Below, piece after piece: positions 57,331-64,000 of a DNA stretch of 64,000 nt; within the stretch, counting starts at the first letter, position 1; each line of letters starts with the position of its first letter. Position numbers and translations under genes: made by a program. This stretch comes from Betaproteobacteria bacterium Ga0077532 (GTDB taxonomy: Bacteria > Pseudomonadota > Gammaproteobacteria > Burkholderiales > Ga0077523). The stretch lies in contig LNEE01000031.1 of the NCBI GenBank assembly GCA_001464895.1, forward strand, positions 62,001 through 126,000, read 5' to 3'. The notes under the pieces were generated by a model. It was given only the letters and a program-made list of their open reading frames with translations. It had not been told where the DNA came from and did not search any database.

Positions 57331-58773
57331 ATGTCCGAGATCGACGAGATCAAGCAGCACGAGAGCGTGCAGGAGAGCCTGCAGCAGGTGATCGCGCTGC
57401 TCGCCAAGCACCGCGTGGTGGAGCATCTCGTCCACCATCAGGCGATGCGGCGGCACGAGCTGGTCGAATCCCTCGTGCACAAGCAGAACGTCACCGAGCT
57501 GCAGAGGAAGCTCGAGGCGCTGCACCCGGCGGACGTGGCGTTCATCCTCGAGGCGCTGCCTCTCGGAGACCGGCTGGCGGTCTGGCACCTCGTCAAGGCC
57601 GATCGCGACGGCGAGATCCTGCTCGAGGTCTCCGACGCTGTCCGCGCGACCCTCATCGCGGACATGGAGCCCGAGGAGCTGGTCGCCGCCACCGAGCAGC
57701 TCGACACCGACGAGATCGCCGACCTCGCGCCCGACCTCCCCGAGGAGGTCATCGAGGACGTCTTCCAGTCGCTCTCGATGGAGGAGCGCGAGCAGCTGCG
57801 CGCCGCCATGTCGTACCCCGAGGAATCCGTCGGGGCGCTGATGGACTTCGAGATGGTCACCATCCGCGAGGACGTCACGCTCGAGGTGGTGCTGCGGTAC
57901 CTGCGTCGCCTCGACGAACTGCCCGACCACACCGACCAGCTGTTCGTGGTGGATCGCGGCGACTTCCTGAAGGGCGTGCTGCCGGTGGGCCGCGTCCTCG
58001 TCAACGACCCCGACAAGCTCGTGGCCGAGGTCATGCTGCCCGACACCGTGCGCTTCCGGCCGGGGCAGATGGCCGACGAGGCCGCACAGGCCTTCGAGCG
58101 CTATGAGCTGGTGTCGGCACCGGTCGTCGACGATCGCGGCGAACTCGTCGGTCGCGTCACGGTGGCGGCGGTGATGGACTACATCCGCGAGGAGAGCGAC
58201 AGCGACATGCTGGCCCTGGCCGGTCTGCGAGAGGGCGAGGACATCTTCTCGTCCGTCTGGATCTCGGCCAAGAACCGCTGGACCTGGCTCGCCGTCAATC
58301 TCGTGACCGCATTCATCGCCTCGCGCGTGATCGGCATCTTCGAGGGCAGCATCGAGAAGCTGGTCGCGCTGGCCGCACTCATGCCGATCGTCGCGGGCAT
58401 CGGCGGCAACTCGGGCAACCAGACGATCACGATGCTGGTGCGCGCGATGGCGCTGGGCCAGATCCACAGCGCGAACGCGCGGAAACTCCTCGCGAAGGAA
58501 CTCGCGATCAGTCTGTTGAACGGTGTCGTCTGGGGGACGATCTTCGGATTCTTCGCGACCCTGCTCTATCACAGCCTGCCACTGGGCATCGTGATGATGG
58601 CGGCGATGACGCTGAACCTCATGGTGGCGGCGCTCTTCGGGGTCTTCATCCCCATCCTGCTGCATCGGATGGGGCGGGATCCCGCCGTCGGATCGTCGGT
58701 CCTCATCACGGCGCTCACGGACAGCGGCGGATTCTTCATCTTCCTCGGTCTGGCGACGCTGTTCCTCATCTGA
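57331..58773 (+). CDS. mgtE: Magnesium transporter MgtE
   Basis: A 480-residue Mg2+ channel. N-terminal superhelical domain (about 30-140), two CBS domains that sense cytosolic Mg (about 145-265), a plug helix, then five transmembrane helices with the pore signature GIGGNSGNQTI (about 365-375) and the final DSGGFFIFLGLATL segment. ATG 57331 starts the normal family N-terminus; the frame is open to 57271. No Mg-sensing leader RNA was recognised in the 126-bp upstream region. Confidence 0.93.
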   Translation: MSEIDEIKQHESVQESLQQVIALLAKHRVVEHLVHHQAMRRHELVESLVHKQNVTELQRKLEALHPADVAFILEALPLGDRLAVWHLVKADRDGEILLEVSDAVRATLIADMEPEELVAATEQLDTDEIADLAPDLPEEVIEDVFQSLSMEEREQLRAAMSYPEESVGALMDFEMVTIREDVTLEVVLRYLRRLDELPDHTDQLFVVDRGDFLKGVLPVGRVLVNDPDKLVAEVMLPDTVRFRPGQMADEAAQAFERYELVSAPVVDDRGELVGRVTVAAVMDYIREESDSDMLALAGLREGEDIFSSVWISAKNRWTWLAVNLVTAFIASRVIGIFEGSIEKLVALAALMPIVAGIGGNSGNQTITMLVRAMALGQIHSANARKLLAKELAISLLNGVVWGTIFGFFATLLYHSLPLGIVMMAAMTLNLMVAALFGVFIPILLHRMGRDPAVGSSVLITALTDSGGFFIFLGLATLFLI

Positions 58774-58801
58774 ATGCCCAACCCATGAACGGAACGCCTG
58801 C

Positions 58802-59677
58802 GTGGTGCCAGCCCGTCGAAGTCTGCTGAGTCTCGCGGCAGCGGTCGCTGCTGCGGGGTGCTCGCCTCTGGCGCCGCTCAACTGGGCCGCTGGGGATGAC
58901 GCCCGCCGGCGGGTGGATGTGGCGTACGGCGCTGCGCCGCGCCAGCAGCTCGACCTCTACGCGCCCGTCGATGGTATCCGCCGGGCACCGCTCGTCGTGT
59001 TCTTCTACGGAGGTTCCTGGACGGGCGGCGATCGCGCGAGCTATCGATTCGTCGGGGAAGCGCTGGCCGGGGTCGGCTGCGCGGTGGCGATCCCGGACTA
59101 TCGCGTACACCCCGCGGTGCGCTATCCGGGCTTTCTCGAGGATTGCGCGGCCGCGGTCGCCTGGCTCCAGCGGAACGCCGACGCGCTCGGTATCGACGCT
59201 GGTCGGATGGTGCTCGCCGGCCACTCGGCAGGTGCCTACAACGCAGCCATGCTGGCCCTCGACCCCCGATGGCTGACTGCGGCCGGCGGCGATCGCGCCG
59301 CCGTGCGCGGCTGGGTCGGCCTGTGTGGCCCGTACGACTTCCTGCCGCCTCGCAGTGCCATTCTCCGCGACATCTTCGGGCCGCCTGCAGGATGGCCCGA
59401 CACCCAGCCGGTCACGCATGCCAGTGCCGGGGCACCCCCCTCGCTGCTGCTCTGGGGCGATGACGATTCGACGGTTCTTCCCCGGAATTCGGAGCGACTC
59501 GCTGCCCGGCTGCGCGATGCAGGCAACGATGTCACGACCGAGGCGTATCGCGGCGTGGGGCACGTCAAGCCGCTGCTCGCGTTGTCTCGACCGTTCCGAG
59601 ATGCGGTGCCCGTGCTGCCGGCGGTGGAGGCCTTCGTCCACCGCGTGACCGCATCCACGCAAAGCGTCGCCTCGTAG
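58802..59677 (+). CDS. Alpha/beta-hydrolase (carboxylesterase) lipoprotein
   Basis: A 291-residue protein with a lipobox-type leader (hydrophobic core then Ala-Ala-Gly-Cys20), suggesting attachment to the membrane. The hydrolase fold has the oxyanion motif FFYGGSW (about 67-73), the nucleophile elbow GHSAG (about 141-145), an Asp in LWGDDDSTV and the catalytic His in GVGHVK. The family is that of BD-FAE/kynurenine-formamidase-like esterases. GTG 58802 is the start. Substrate unknown. Confidence 0.83.
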   Translation: MVPARRSLLSLAAAVAAAGCSPLAPLNWAAGDDARRRVDVAYGAAPRQQLDLYAPVDGIRRAPLVVFFYGGSWTGGDRASYRFVGEALAGVGCAVAIPDYRVHPAVRYPGFLEDCAAAVAWLQRNADALGIDAGRMVLAGHSAGAYNAAMLALDPRWLTAAGGDRAAVRGWVGLCGPYDFLPPRSAILRDIFGPPAGWPDTQPVTHASAGAPPSLLLWGDDDSTVLPRNSERLAARLRDAGNDVTTEAYRGVGHVKPLLALSRPFRDAVPVLPAVEAFVHRVTASTQSVAS

Positions 59678-59747
59678 AATCACCGTCACGATCGATCGCA
59701 CGCCGGGTTGGTCGAAGTGCGCAGCCGACACAACCACGGAGTTCACC

Positions 59748-60695
59748 ATGTCCAGCCACCACAGTCCCATCGTGCTTTCGTCCGAGATCACGCCGCGGTC
59801 CATGTTCGAGGGACGAAGGGCCTTCCTGCGCGATGCCGGGTTCGCACTGGCCCTGGCTGGTGTCGGCGCTGCCGCGTTGCGCCCCGGAGATGCCCACGCG
59901 AAGGCGTTCGATGGCGCGCGCAAGAGCCCCTTCAGCGTCAACGAGCCCGCCACGCCCTTCAAGGACGTCACCACGTACAACAACTTCTACGAGTTCGGCA
60001 CCGGGAAGGACGATCCTGCGGAGCGCGCCCACACGCTGAAGCCCCGGCCGTGGACGCTCTCCGTCGAGGGTGAATGTGCCAAGCCGAAGCGCTGGGATCT
60101 CGACGAGCTGCTGAAGCTCGCGGCGGTGGAGGAACGGATCTACCGCATGCGCTGCGTGGAGGGATGGTCCATGGTGATTCCCTGGAACGGCTATCCCCTC
60201 GCCGAGCTGCTGAAGCGCGCAGAGCCCAACGCCCGCGCGAAGTACGTGGAGTTCACGACGCTCGCGGACCCCGCGCAGATGCCTGGCATCCGGACGGCCG
60301 TACTCGACTGGCCTTACGTCGAGGGACTGCGGATCGATGAGGCCATGCATCCCCTCACCCTGCTCACGCTGGGGCTCTACGGCGATCTCCTGCCCAATCA
60401 GAACGGCGCGCCGGTGCGCGTGGTCGTGCCGTGGAAGTACGGGTTCAAGAGCGCCAAGTCGATCGTCCGCATCCGTTTCACGGAGCAGGAGCCGCGCACC
60501 GCCTGGAACAAGGCCATCCCGCGGGAGTACGGCTTCTACTCGAACGTGAACCCGGCGGTCGACCATCCCCGCTGGAGCCAGGCGAGGGAGCGTCGGATCG
60601 GTGAGTTCGGCAAGCGGGCGACCCTGCCCTTCAATGGCTATGGCGAACAGGTGGCCGGGCTATACGCCGGCATGGATCTCCGGAAGTTCTTCTGA
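59748..60695 (+). CDS. msrP: Protein-methionine-sulfoxide reductase catalytic subunit MsrP
   Basis: A 315-residue periplasmic molybdopterin enzyme that repairs oxidised methionine in envelope proteins. Twin-arginine leader [10 protein letters not shown] (about 23-32), Moco-binding cysteine in RMRCVEGWS (near 139) and the C-terminal [12 protein letters not shown] segment followed by the [11 protein letters not shown] ending. It is followed 26 bp later by msrQ, so the pair is complete. Confidence 0.95.
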   Translation: MSSHHSPIVLSSEITPRSMFEGRRAFLRDAGFALALAGVGAAALRPGDAHAKAFDGARKSPFSVNEPATPFKDVTTYNNFYEFGTGKDDPAERAHTLKPRPWTLSVEGECAKPKRWDLDELLKLAAVEERIYRMRCVEGWSMVIPWNGYPLAELLKRAEPNARAKYVEFTTLADPAQMPGIRTAVLDWPYVEGLRIDEAMHPLTLLTLGLYGDLLPNQNGAPVRVVVPWKYGFKSAKSIVRIRFTEQEPRTAWNKAIPREYGFYSNVNPAVDHPRWSQARERRIGEFGKRATLPFNGYGEQVAGLYAGMDLRKFF

Positions 60696-60721
60696 GCAGC
60701 GAACCAGCCGCGAAGCACGCC

Positions 60722-61360
60722 ATGGCGTTTCATCCCACGCCGCGCCAGGTGGACTTCATCAAGGCCATGGTGTTCGCGGCCTGCCTGCTGCCGACGGCGC
60801 GGCTCGTCTGGGGCTTCACCACCGACAGCCTCGGGGCGAATCCCATCGAGTACATCACCCGCGCCACGGGCTGGTGGACGCTGGCGTTCCTCGCGATCAC
60901 CCTGGCCGTGACCCCCGCGCGTCGCTGGCTCTCGATGCCTTGGTTGCTGCGGCTGCGGCGCATGCTCGGCCTCTTCGCCTTCTTCCACGCCTGTCAGCAC
61001 TTCACGACCTATGTGTGGCTGGACCAGTTCTTCGACTGGCCGGGCATGCTTGTCGACATTGCCAAGCGACCATTCGTGACCGTGGGTTTCGCCGCTTTCG
61101 TGCTCCTCGTGCCGCTTGCCGTCACATCGACCAATGCGATGGTTCGGCGCCTCGGCGCCCGGCGATGGCAGCGGCTTCACCGACTCGTCTACGGCATCGC
61201 GATCCTCGGCGTGATCCACTTCTGGTGGCTGGTGAAGAAAGACGTCACCGAGCCGGCGATCTTTGCTGCAGTCATCGCATCGCTTCTGGTGGCGCGTCTG
61301 CTCGGGCGGTCGGGCACCTCCGGCGCCAGCCGGTCGCCGACGCGGGGAGTCGCTGGCTGA
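60722..61360 (+). CDS. msrQ: Heme-binding membrane subunit MsrQ
   Basis: A 212-residue inner-membrane b-type cytochrome with six helices and conserved histidines in FFHACQHF and RLHRLVYGIA plus GVIHFWWLVK. It passes quinol electrons to MsrP. Encoded 26 bp after msrP in the usual order. The 310-bp region that follows holds a sigma-54 promoter and no gene I can support. Confidence 0.94.
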   Translation: MAFHPTPRQVDFIKAMVFAACLLPTARLVWGFTTDSLGANPIEYITRATGWWTLAFLAITLAVTPARRWLSMPWLLRLRRMLGLFAFFHACQHFTTYVWLDQFFDWPGMLVDIAKRPFVTVGFAAFVLLVPLAVTSTNAMVRRLGARRWQRLHRLVYGIAILGVIHFWWLVKKDVTEPAIFAAVIASLLVARLLGRSGTSGASRSPTRGVAG

Positions 61361-61459
61361 CGCGGCGCAGTCCCGTCCGGCCGGACACCGCTGATGACCA
61401 GCCTGCAGGAGCCGTCCTGACGACCAACGCGGCCCGCGGATGAACCCGGATCCGATCAG

Positions 61460-61475
61460 TGGCATATGGGTTGCT
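61460..61475 (+). promoter_or_regulatory. Sigma-54 promoter of the polysaccharide export operon
   Basis: TGGCAT-ATGGG-TTGCT matches the -24/-12 consensus with both invariant dinucleotides and exact spacing. The predicted transcript starts near 61487, giving a leader of about 185 bases before the export gene. PEP-CTERM systems are typically linked to a sigma-54-dependent regulator pair (PrsK/PrsR), so this is consistent. Confidence 0.78.
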
Positions 61476-61670
61476 TTTGTGCCCCTCGTTCTCTCCCGGC
61501 AGTCCACCGGTCCTGGGGGCCGAGAACCGGAATGTTCGGGCCCCGGCCCTCGGAAGAACGTAGGTCCCAATTTGGCCCGAAGCTCGGCGCGCCACAGGCA
61601 CAGACCTGACGAAGCGCTCTCTGCCGGGCTGATCCTGACGCGTGGCGACAGCATGTCGTGGAGGCTGACG

Positions 61671-62312
61671 ATGGTTTCATTTGCCGGAAGGCATGGTTTT
61701 CTTGGTCGCGTGGGGCAGTTGGTCCTGCTCGTTGCCGCTGTGGCACTGATGGCGGGCTGTGTGAGCCGCCCAAAGCATCCCCCAGCCCCGCGCGTGGCGG
61801 CGACTTCGGACTACCAGTACATCATCGGTCCCGGTGACGCGGTCAACGTGATCGTCTGGCGCAATGCCGACCTCACGACCACCGTCCCAGTCCGCCCCGA
61901 CGGCAGGATCACCGTGCCGCTGGTGGAGGACCTCGTTGCGATCGGCAAGACGCCTTATGCCCTGGCGCGCGATATGGAGAAGGCGCTCGGGAAGTACATT
62001 CGTGACCCGGTCGTGACCGTGATCGTCACCGCCTTCGTCGGGCCGTTCAGCGAGCAGATCCGTGTGGTCGGCGAAGCCGCCCGGCCGCAGGCCCTCCCCT
62101 ATCGCCAGGACATGACCATGCTCGACGTGATGATCGCCGTCGGCGGCATCACCGACTTCGCCGACGGCAACTCTGCGACGCTCGTCCGGGCAGCCGAGGG
62201 CGGCAAGCTCTACACGGTCCGGCTCGAGGATCTCCTTCGACGTGGTGACATAGGTGCCAACGTCGATGTGAAGCCAGGCGACGTCCTGGTCATTCCGCAG
62301 AGCTGGTTCTGA
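61671..62312 (+). CDS. XrtA-associated polysaccharide export outer-membrane lipoprotein
   Basis: A 213-residue lipoprotein of the Wza-like export family found with exosortase A systems. The leader ends in ALMAGC (lipobox), followed by a Poly_export domain (about 40-120, YIIGPGDAVNVIVWRNADLTTTVPV) and a SLBB-type unit (VVGEAARPQALPYRQDMTMLDVMIAVGG). ATG 61671 follows GGAGG with six-base spacing and is preferred to ATG 61653. First gene of the operon under the sigma-54 element. Confidence 0.85.
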   Translation: MVSFAGRHGFLGRVGQLVLLVAAVALMAGCVSRPKHPPAPRVAATSDYQYIIGPGDAVNVIVWRNADLTTTVPVRPDGRITVPLVEDLVAIGKTPYALARDMEKALGKYIRDPVVTVIVTAFVGPFSEQIRVVGEAARPQALPYRQDMTMLDVMIAVGGITDFADGNSATLVRAAEGGKLYTVRLEDLLRRGDIGANVDVKPGDVLVIPQSWF

Positions 62313-62358
62313 GCGCCGGCTCAGGTCCGCACCCCGTCGCCATGGAGATGATCCGGTC

Positions 62359-63924
62359 GTGAACGTCGTATTCGTGGAACTCCTGGAGTACGTCCGGGGC
62401 ATGTGGCGCCGGCGCTTGGTCGGGCTCGCCGCTGCATGGGTGGTCGCGATCGCCGGCCTCGTGGCGCTTGCCATGGCGCCTGACAAGTACGAAGCCTCGG
62501 CGCGAGTGTTCGTCGACACCCAGTCGGTCCTCAAGCCGCTCATGAGCGGCCTGGCCGTGCAGCCGAACGTCGAGCAACAGGTGGGCATGCTGAGCCGCAC
62601 GCTGCTGTCGCGCCCGAACATCGACAAGCTGATCCGGATGGCCGATCTGGATCTCGACACCAAGACGCCCGAGCAACGGGAGCTTCTTGTCGAGCGCCTC
62701 GGCAAGAACATCCAGGTGGGAGGCTCGCCAGGAGACAACCTCTACACGATCAGCTATCGCGACCAGAACACCGGTCGAGCGAAACGCGTGGTGGACTCCC
62801 TGCTGACGATCTTCGTCGAGTCGGGGCTCGGTGGAAACCGTCGGGATACCCAGAAAGCGCAGCAGTTCATCGATCAGCAGATCCAGGATTACGAACGACG
62901 CCTCCAGGAATCCGAGCGCCGTCTCAAGGAGTTCAAGCTTCGCAACCTCGGGTCCGTCGGCGGTGAAAGCGCCCTGCAGTCGATCAACACGATCGAGCAG
63001 ACCTTGAGCAACGTCCGCATCGAGCTTCGTGCCGCGATGCAATCCCGCGACACTCTGAAGCGGGAACTTGCCGGTGAGGAGCCGGTGTTCATTCCGGAGG
63101 AAGGGGACGATACAAGCCGGACCGACTCCGTGCCCGAGTTCGATGCCCGGATCGATGCCTTGCAGAAGCATCTCGACGAAATGCTTCGCCAGTACACGGA
63201 AGAGCATCCCGATGTCGCCGGGTCGAAGCGGGTCCTGGCCGACCTCGAGCAACAGCGCAGGGAGATCATCGAGAAGCGCCGGAAACTGTTGAATACGAAG
63301 TCCGGCCGGGCGCGCGCATCCAATATCGATCGCAACCCCGTCTATCAGCAGCTCAAGCTCGCGCTGGCCGATGGCGAGGCCAACGTTGCTGCCCTCCGCG
63401 GCAAGGCCGACGAACTCGAGTCGAAGCTAGCGCAGTTCAAGGCCATGGCACGTACGAAGCCTGAGGTCGAGGAAGAGTTCGTCCAGCTGAATCGCGACTA
63501 TCAGGCTCAGAAGTCCAACTACGACAACCTCGTGGCCCGTCGTGAAGCGGCCATGATGACCAGCCAGTTGGAGCAGTCATCCTCCGTGGCGGACTTCCGG
63601 ATCATCGATCCGCCCCGTGTCTCCAACAAGCCTGTGGCGCCGAACCGCCTGCTGCTGCTCGGCTTCATCGTTGCCGTGTCGCTCGGCGCTGGTCTCTTCG
63701 CCGCGCTCGCTTATAGCCAGCTCTTCCCAGTGTTCCACTCCATGAAGAGCCTGCGCAGGACCCTGTCTCGACCGGTACTTGGTGCGGTCTCGCTGCAGGA
63801 CAGCGGTAAGTCGAAGCGCAATCGCCAGGTGATCAACATCGTGTTCTTCAGTGGCCTCGCCACCCTGCTGGCGGCATTCGGCTCCGCCCTGGTTTTCCTG
63901 CTGTTCGTCGCACGCGTCGCGTGA
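62359..63924 (+). CDS. XrtA-system polysaccharide chain length determinant
   Basis: A 521-residue Wzz-family inner-membrane protein of the exosortase-linked type. N-terminal helix (about 22-40), a long periplasmic coiled-coil body rich in Arg/Glu (about 170-430), and C-terminal membrane segments near 432-455 and 493-515. Such proteins set polymer length and normally work with a separate tyrosine kinase, which begins 12 bp downstream. Start is GTG 62359. Confidence 0.87.
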   Translation: MNVVFVELLEYVRGMWRRRLVGLAAAWVVAIAGLVALAMAPDKYEASARVFVDTQSVLKPLMSGLAVQPNVEQQVGMLSRTLLSRPNIDKLIRMADLDLDTKTPEQRELLVERLGKNIQVGGSPGDNLYTISYRDQNTGRAKRVVDSLLTIFVESGLGGNRRDTQKAQQFIDQQIQDYERRLQESERRLKEFKLRNLGSVGGESALQSINTIEQTLSNVRIELRAAMQSRDTLKRELAGEEPVFIPEEGDDTSRTDSVPEFDARIDALQKHLDEMLRQYTEEHPDVAGSKRVLADLEQQRREIIEKRRKLLNTKSGRARASNIDRNPVYQQLKLALADGEANVAALRGKADELESKLAQFKAMARTKPEVEEEFVQLNRDYQAQKSNYDNLVARREAAMMTSQLEQSSSVADFRIIDPPRVSNKPVAPNRLLLLGFIVAVSLGAGLFAALAYSQLFPVFHSMKSLRRTLSRPVLGAVSLQDSGKSKRNRQVINIVFFSGLATLLAAFGSALVFLLFVARVA

Positions 63925-63935
63925 AAGGTGCATGA

Positions 63936-64000
63936 ATGAGCTTGATCGAACAGGCTGCCCGTAGACTCGAGCAGTTGCGTGAGGCAGGGAGCCAGCTGTC
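63936..64000 (+). CDS. XrtA-associated tyrosine autokinase, N-terminus only
   Basis: ATG 63936 opens a frame reading MSLIEQAARRLEQLREAG and continues past the right edge. That start is typical of the tyrosine autokinases encoded directly after the chain-length gene in exosortase A operons. Only 21 residues are visible, so the call rests on this motif and the gene order. ATG 63932 in another frame stops almost at once. Confidence 0.65.
   Translation, partial: MSLIEQAARRLEQLREAGSQL

Overview
The window is GC-rich, gene-dense bacterial chromosome. Several arrangements point to a betaproteobacterium: argH head-to-head with an AlgZ/LytS-type kinase, the ATP-grasp type GshA, the TorF-type porin-glnK-amtB block, and an XrtA/PEP-CTERM-type polysaccharide export operon at the right edge. 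I cannot name a genus. I saw no rRNA or tRNA genes, insertion sequences, prophage or CRISPR array.

Left part (1-17.5 kb): the start of a sensor kinase, argH, a complete branched-chain-amino-acid-type ABC transporter (binding protein, two permeases, two ATPases), two large membrane-bound GGDEF-EAL proteins flanking a Cys/Met-metabolism PLP enzyme and dsbB, then gshA-gshB on the minus strand.

Centre (17.7-45.3 kb): the most interesting section, a C1-amine and amide utilisation island. A plus-strand operon mgdABCD-gmaS-mgsABC encodes the whole N-methylglutamate route for monomethylamine. It is followed by an XRE-cupin regulator and purU. After a 113-bp tandem REP-like array comes a nine-gene minus-strand operon: a five-gene urea/short-amide ABC transporter, both subunits of N,N-dimethylformamidase, a Rieske-oxygenase-like protein that appears to have lost both metal sites, and a Sel1-repeat protein. 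A sigma-54 -24/-12 element and an NtrC-like dyad precede this operon. A divergent orphan gene, a second XRE-cupin regulator and the porin-glnK-amtB nitrogen operon (with its own sigma-54 and NtrC-like sites) follow. The implied logic is amide uptake, hydrolysis of dimethylformamide to formate and dimethylamine, and methylamine assimilation through N-methylglutamate and folate C1 units, under nitrogen control. The dimethylamine-to-methylamine step is not encoded by any recognisable enzyme here.

Right part (45.3-64 kb): ubiK, a YifB/ComM ATPase, metH behind a SAM-II riboswitch and intrinsic terminator, a CbiM-like permease, a gluzincin peptidase, small membrane proteins, an amidase, mgtE, an esterase, msrPQ, and finally the export lipoprotein, chain-length protein and tyrosine-kinase start of an exopolysaccharide operon with a sigma-54 promoter.
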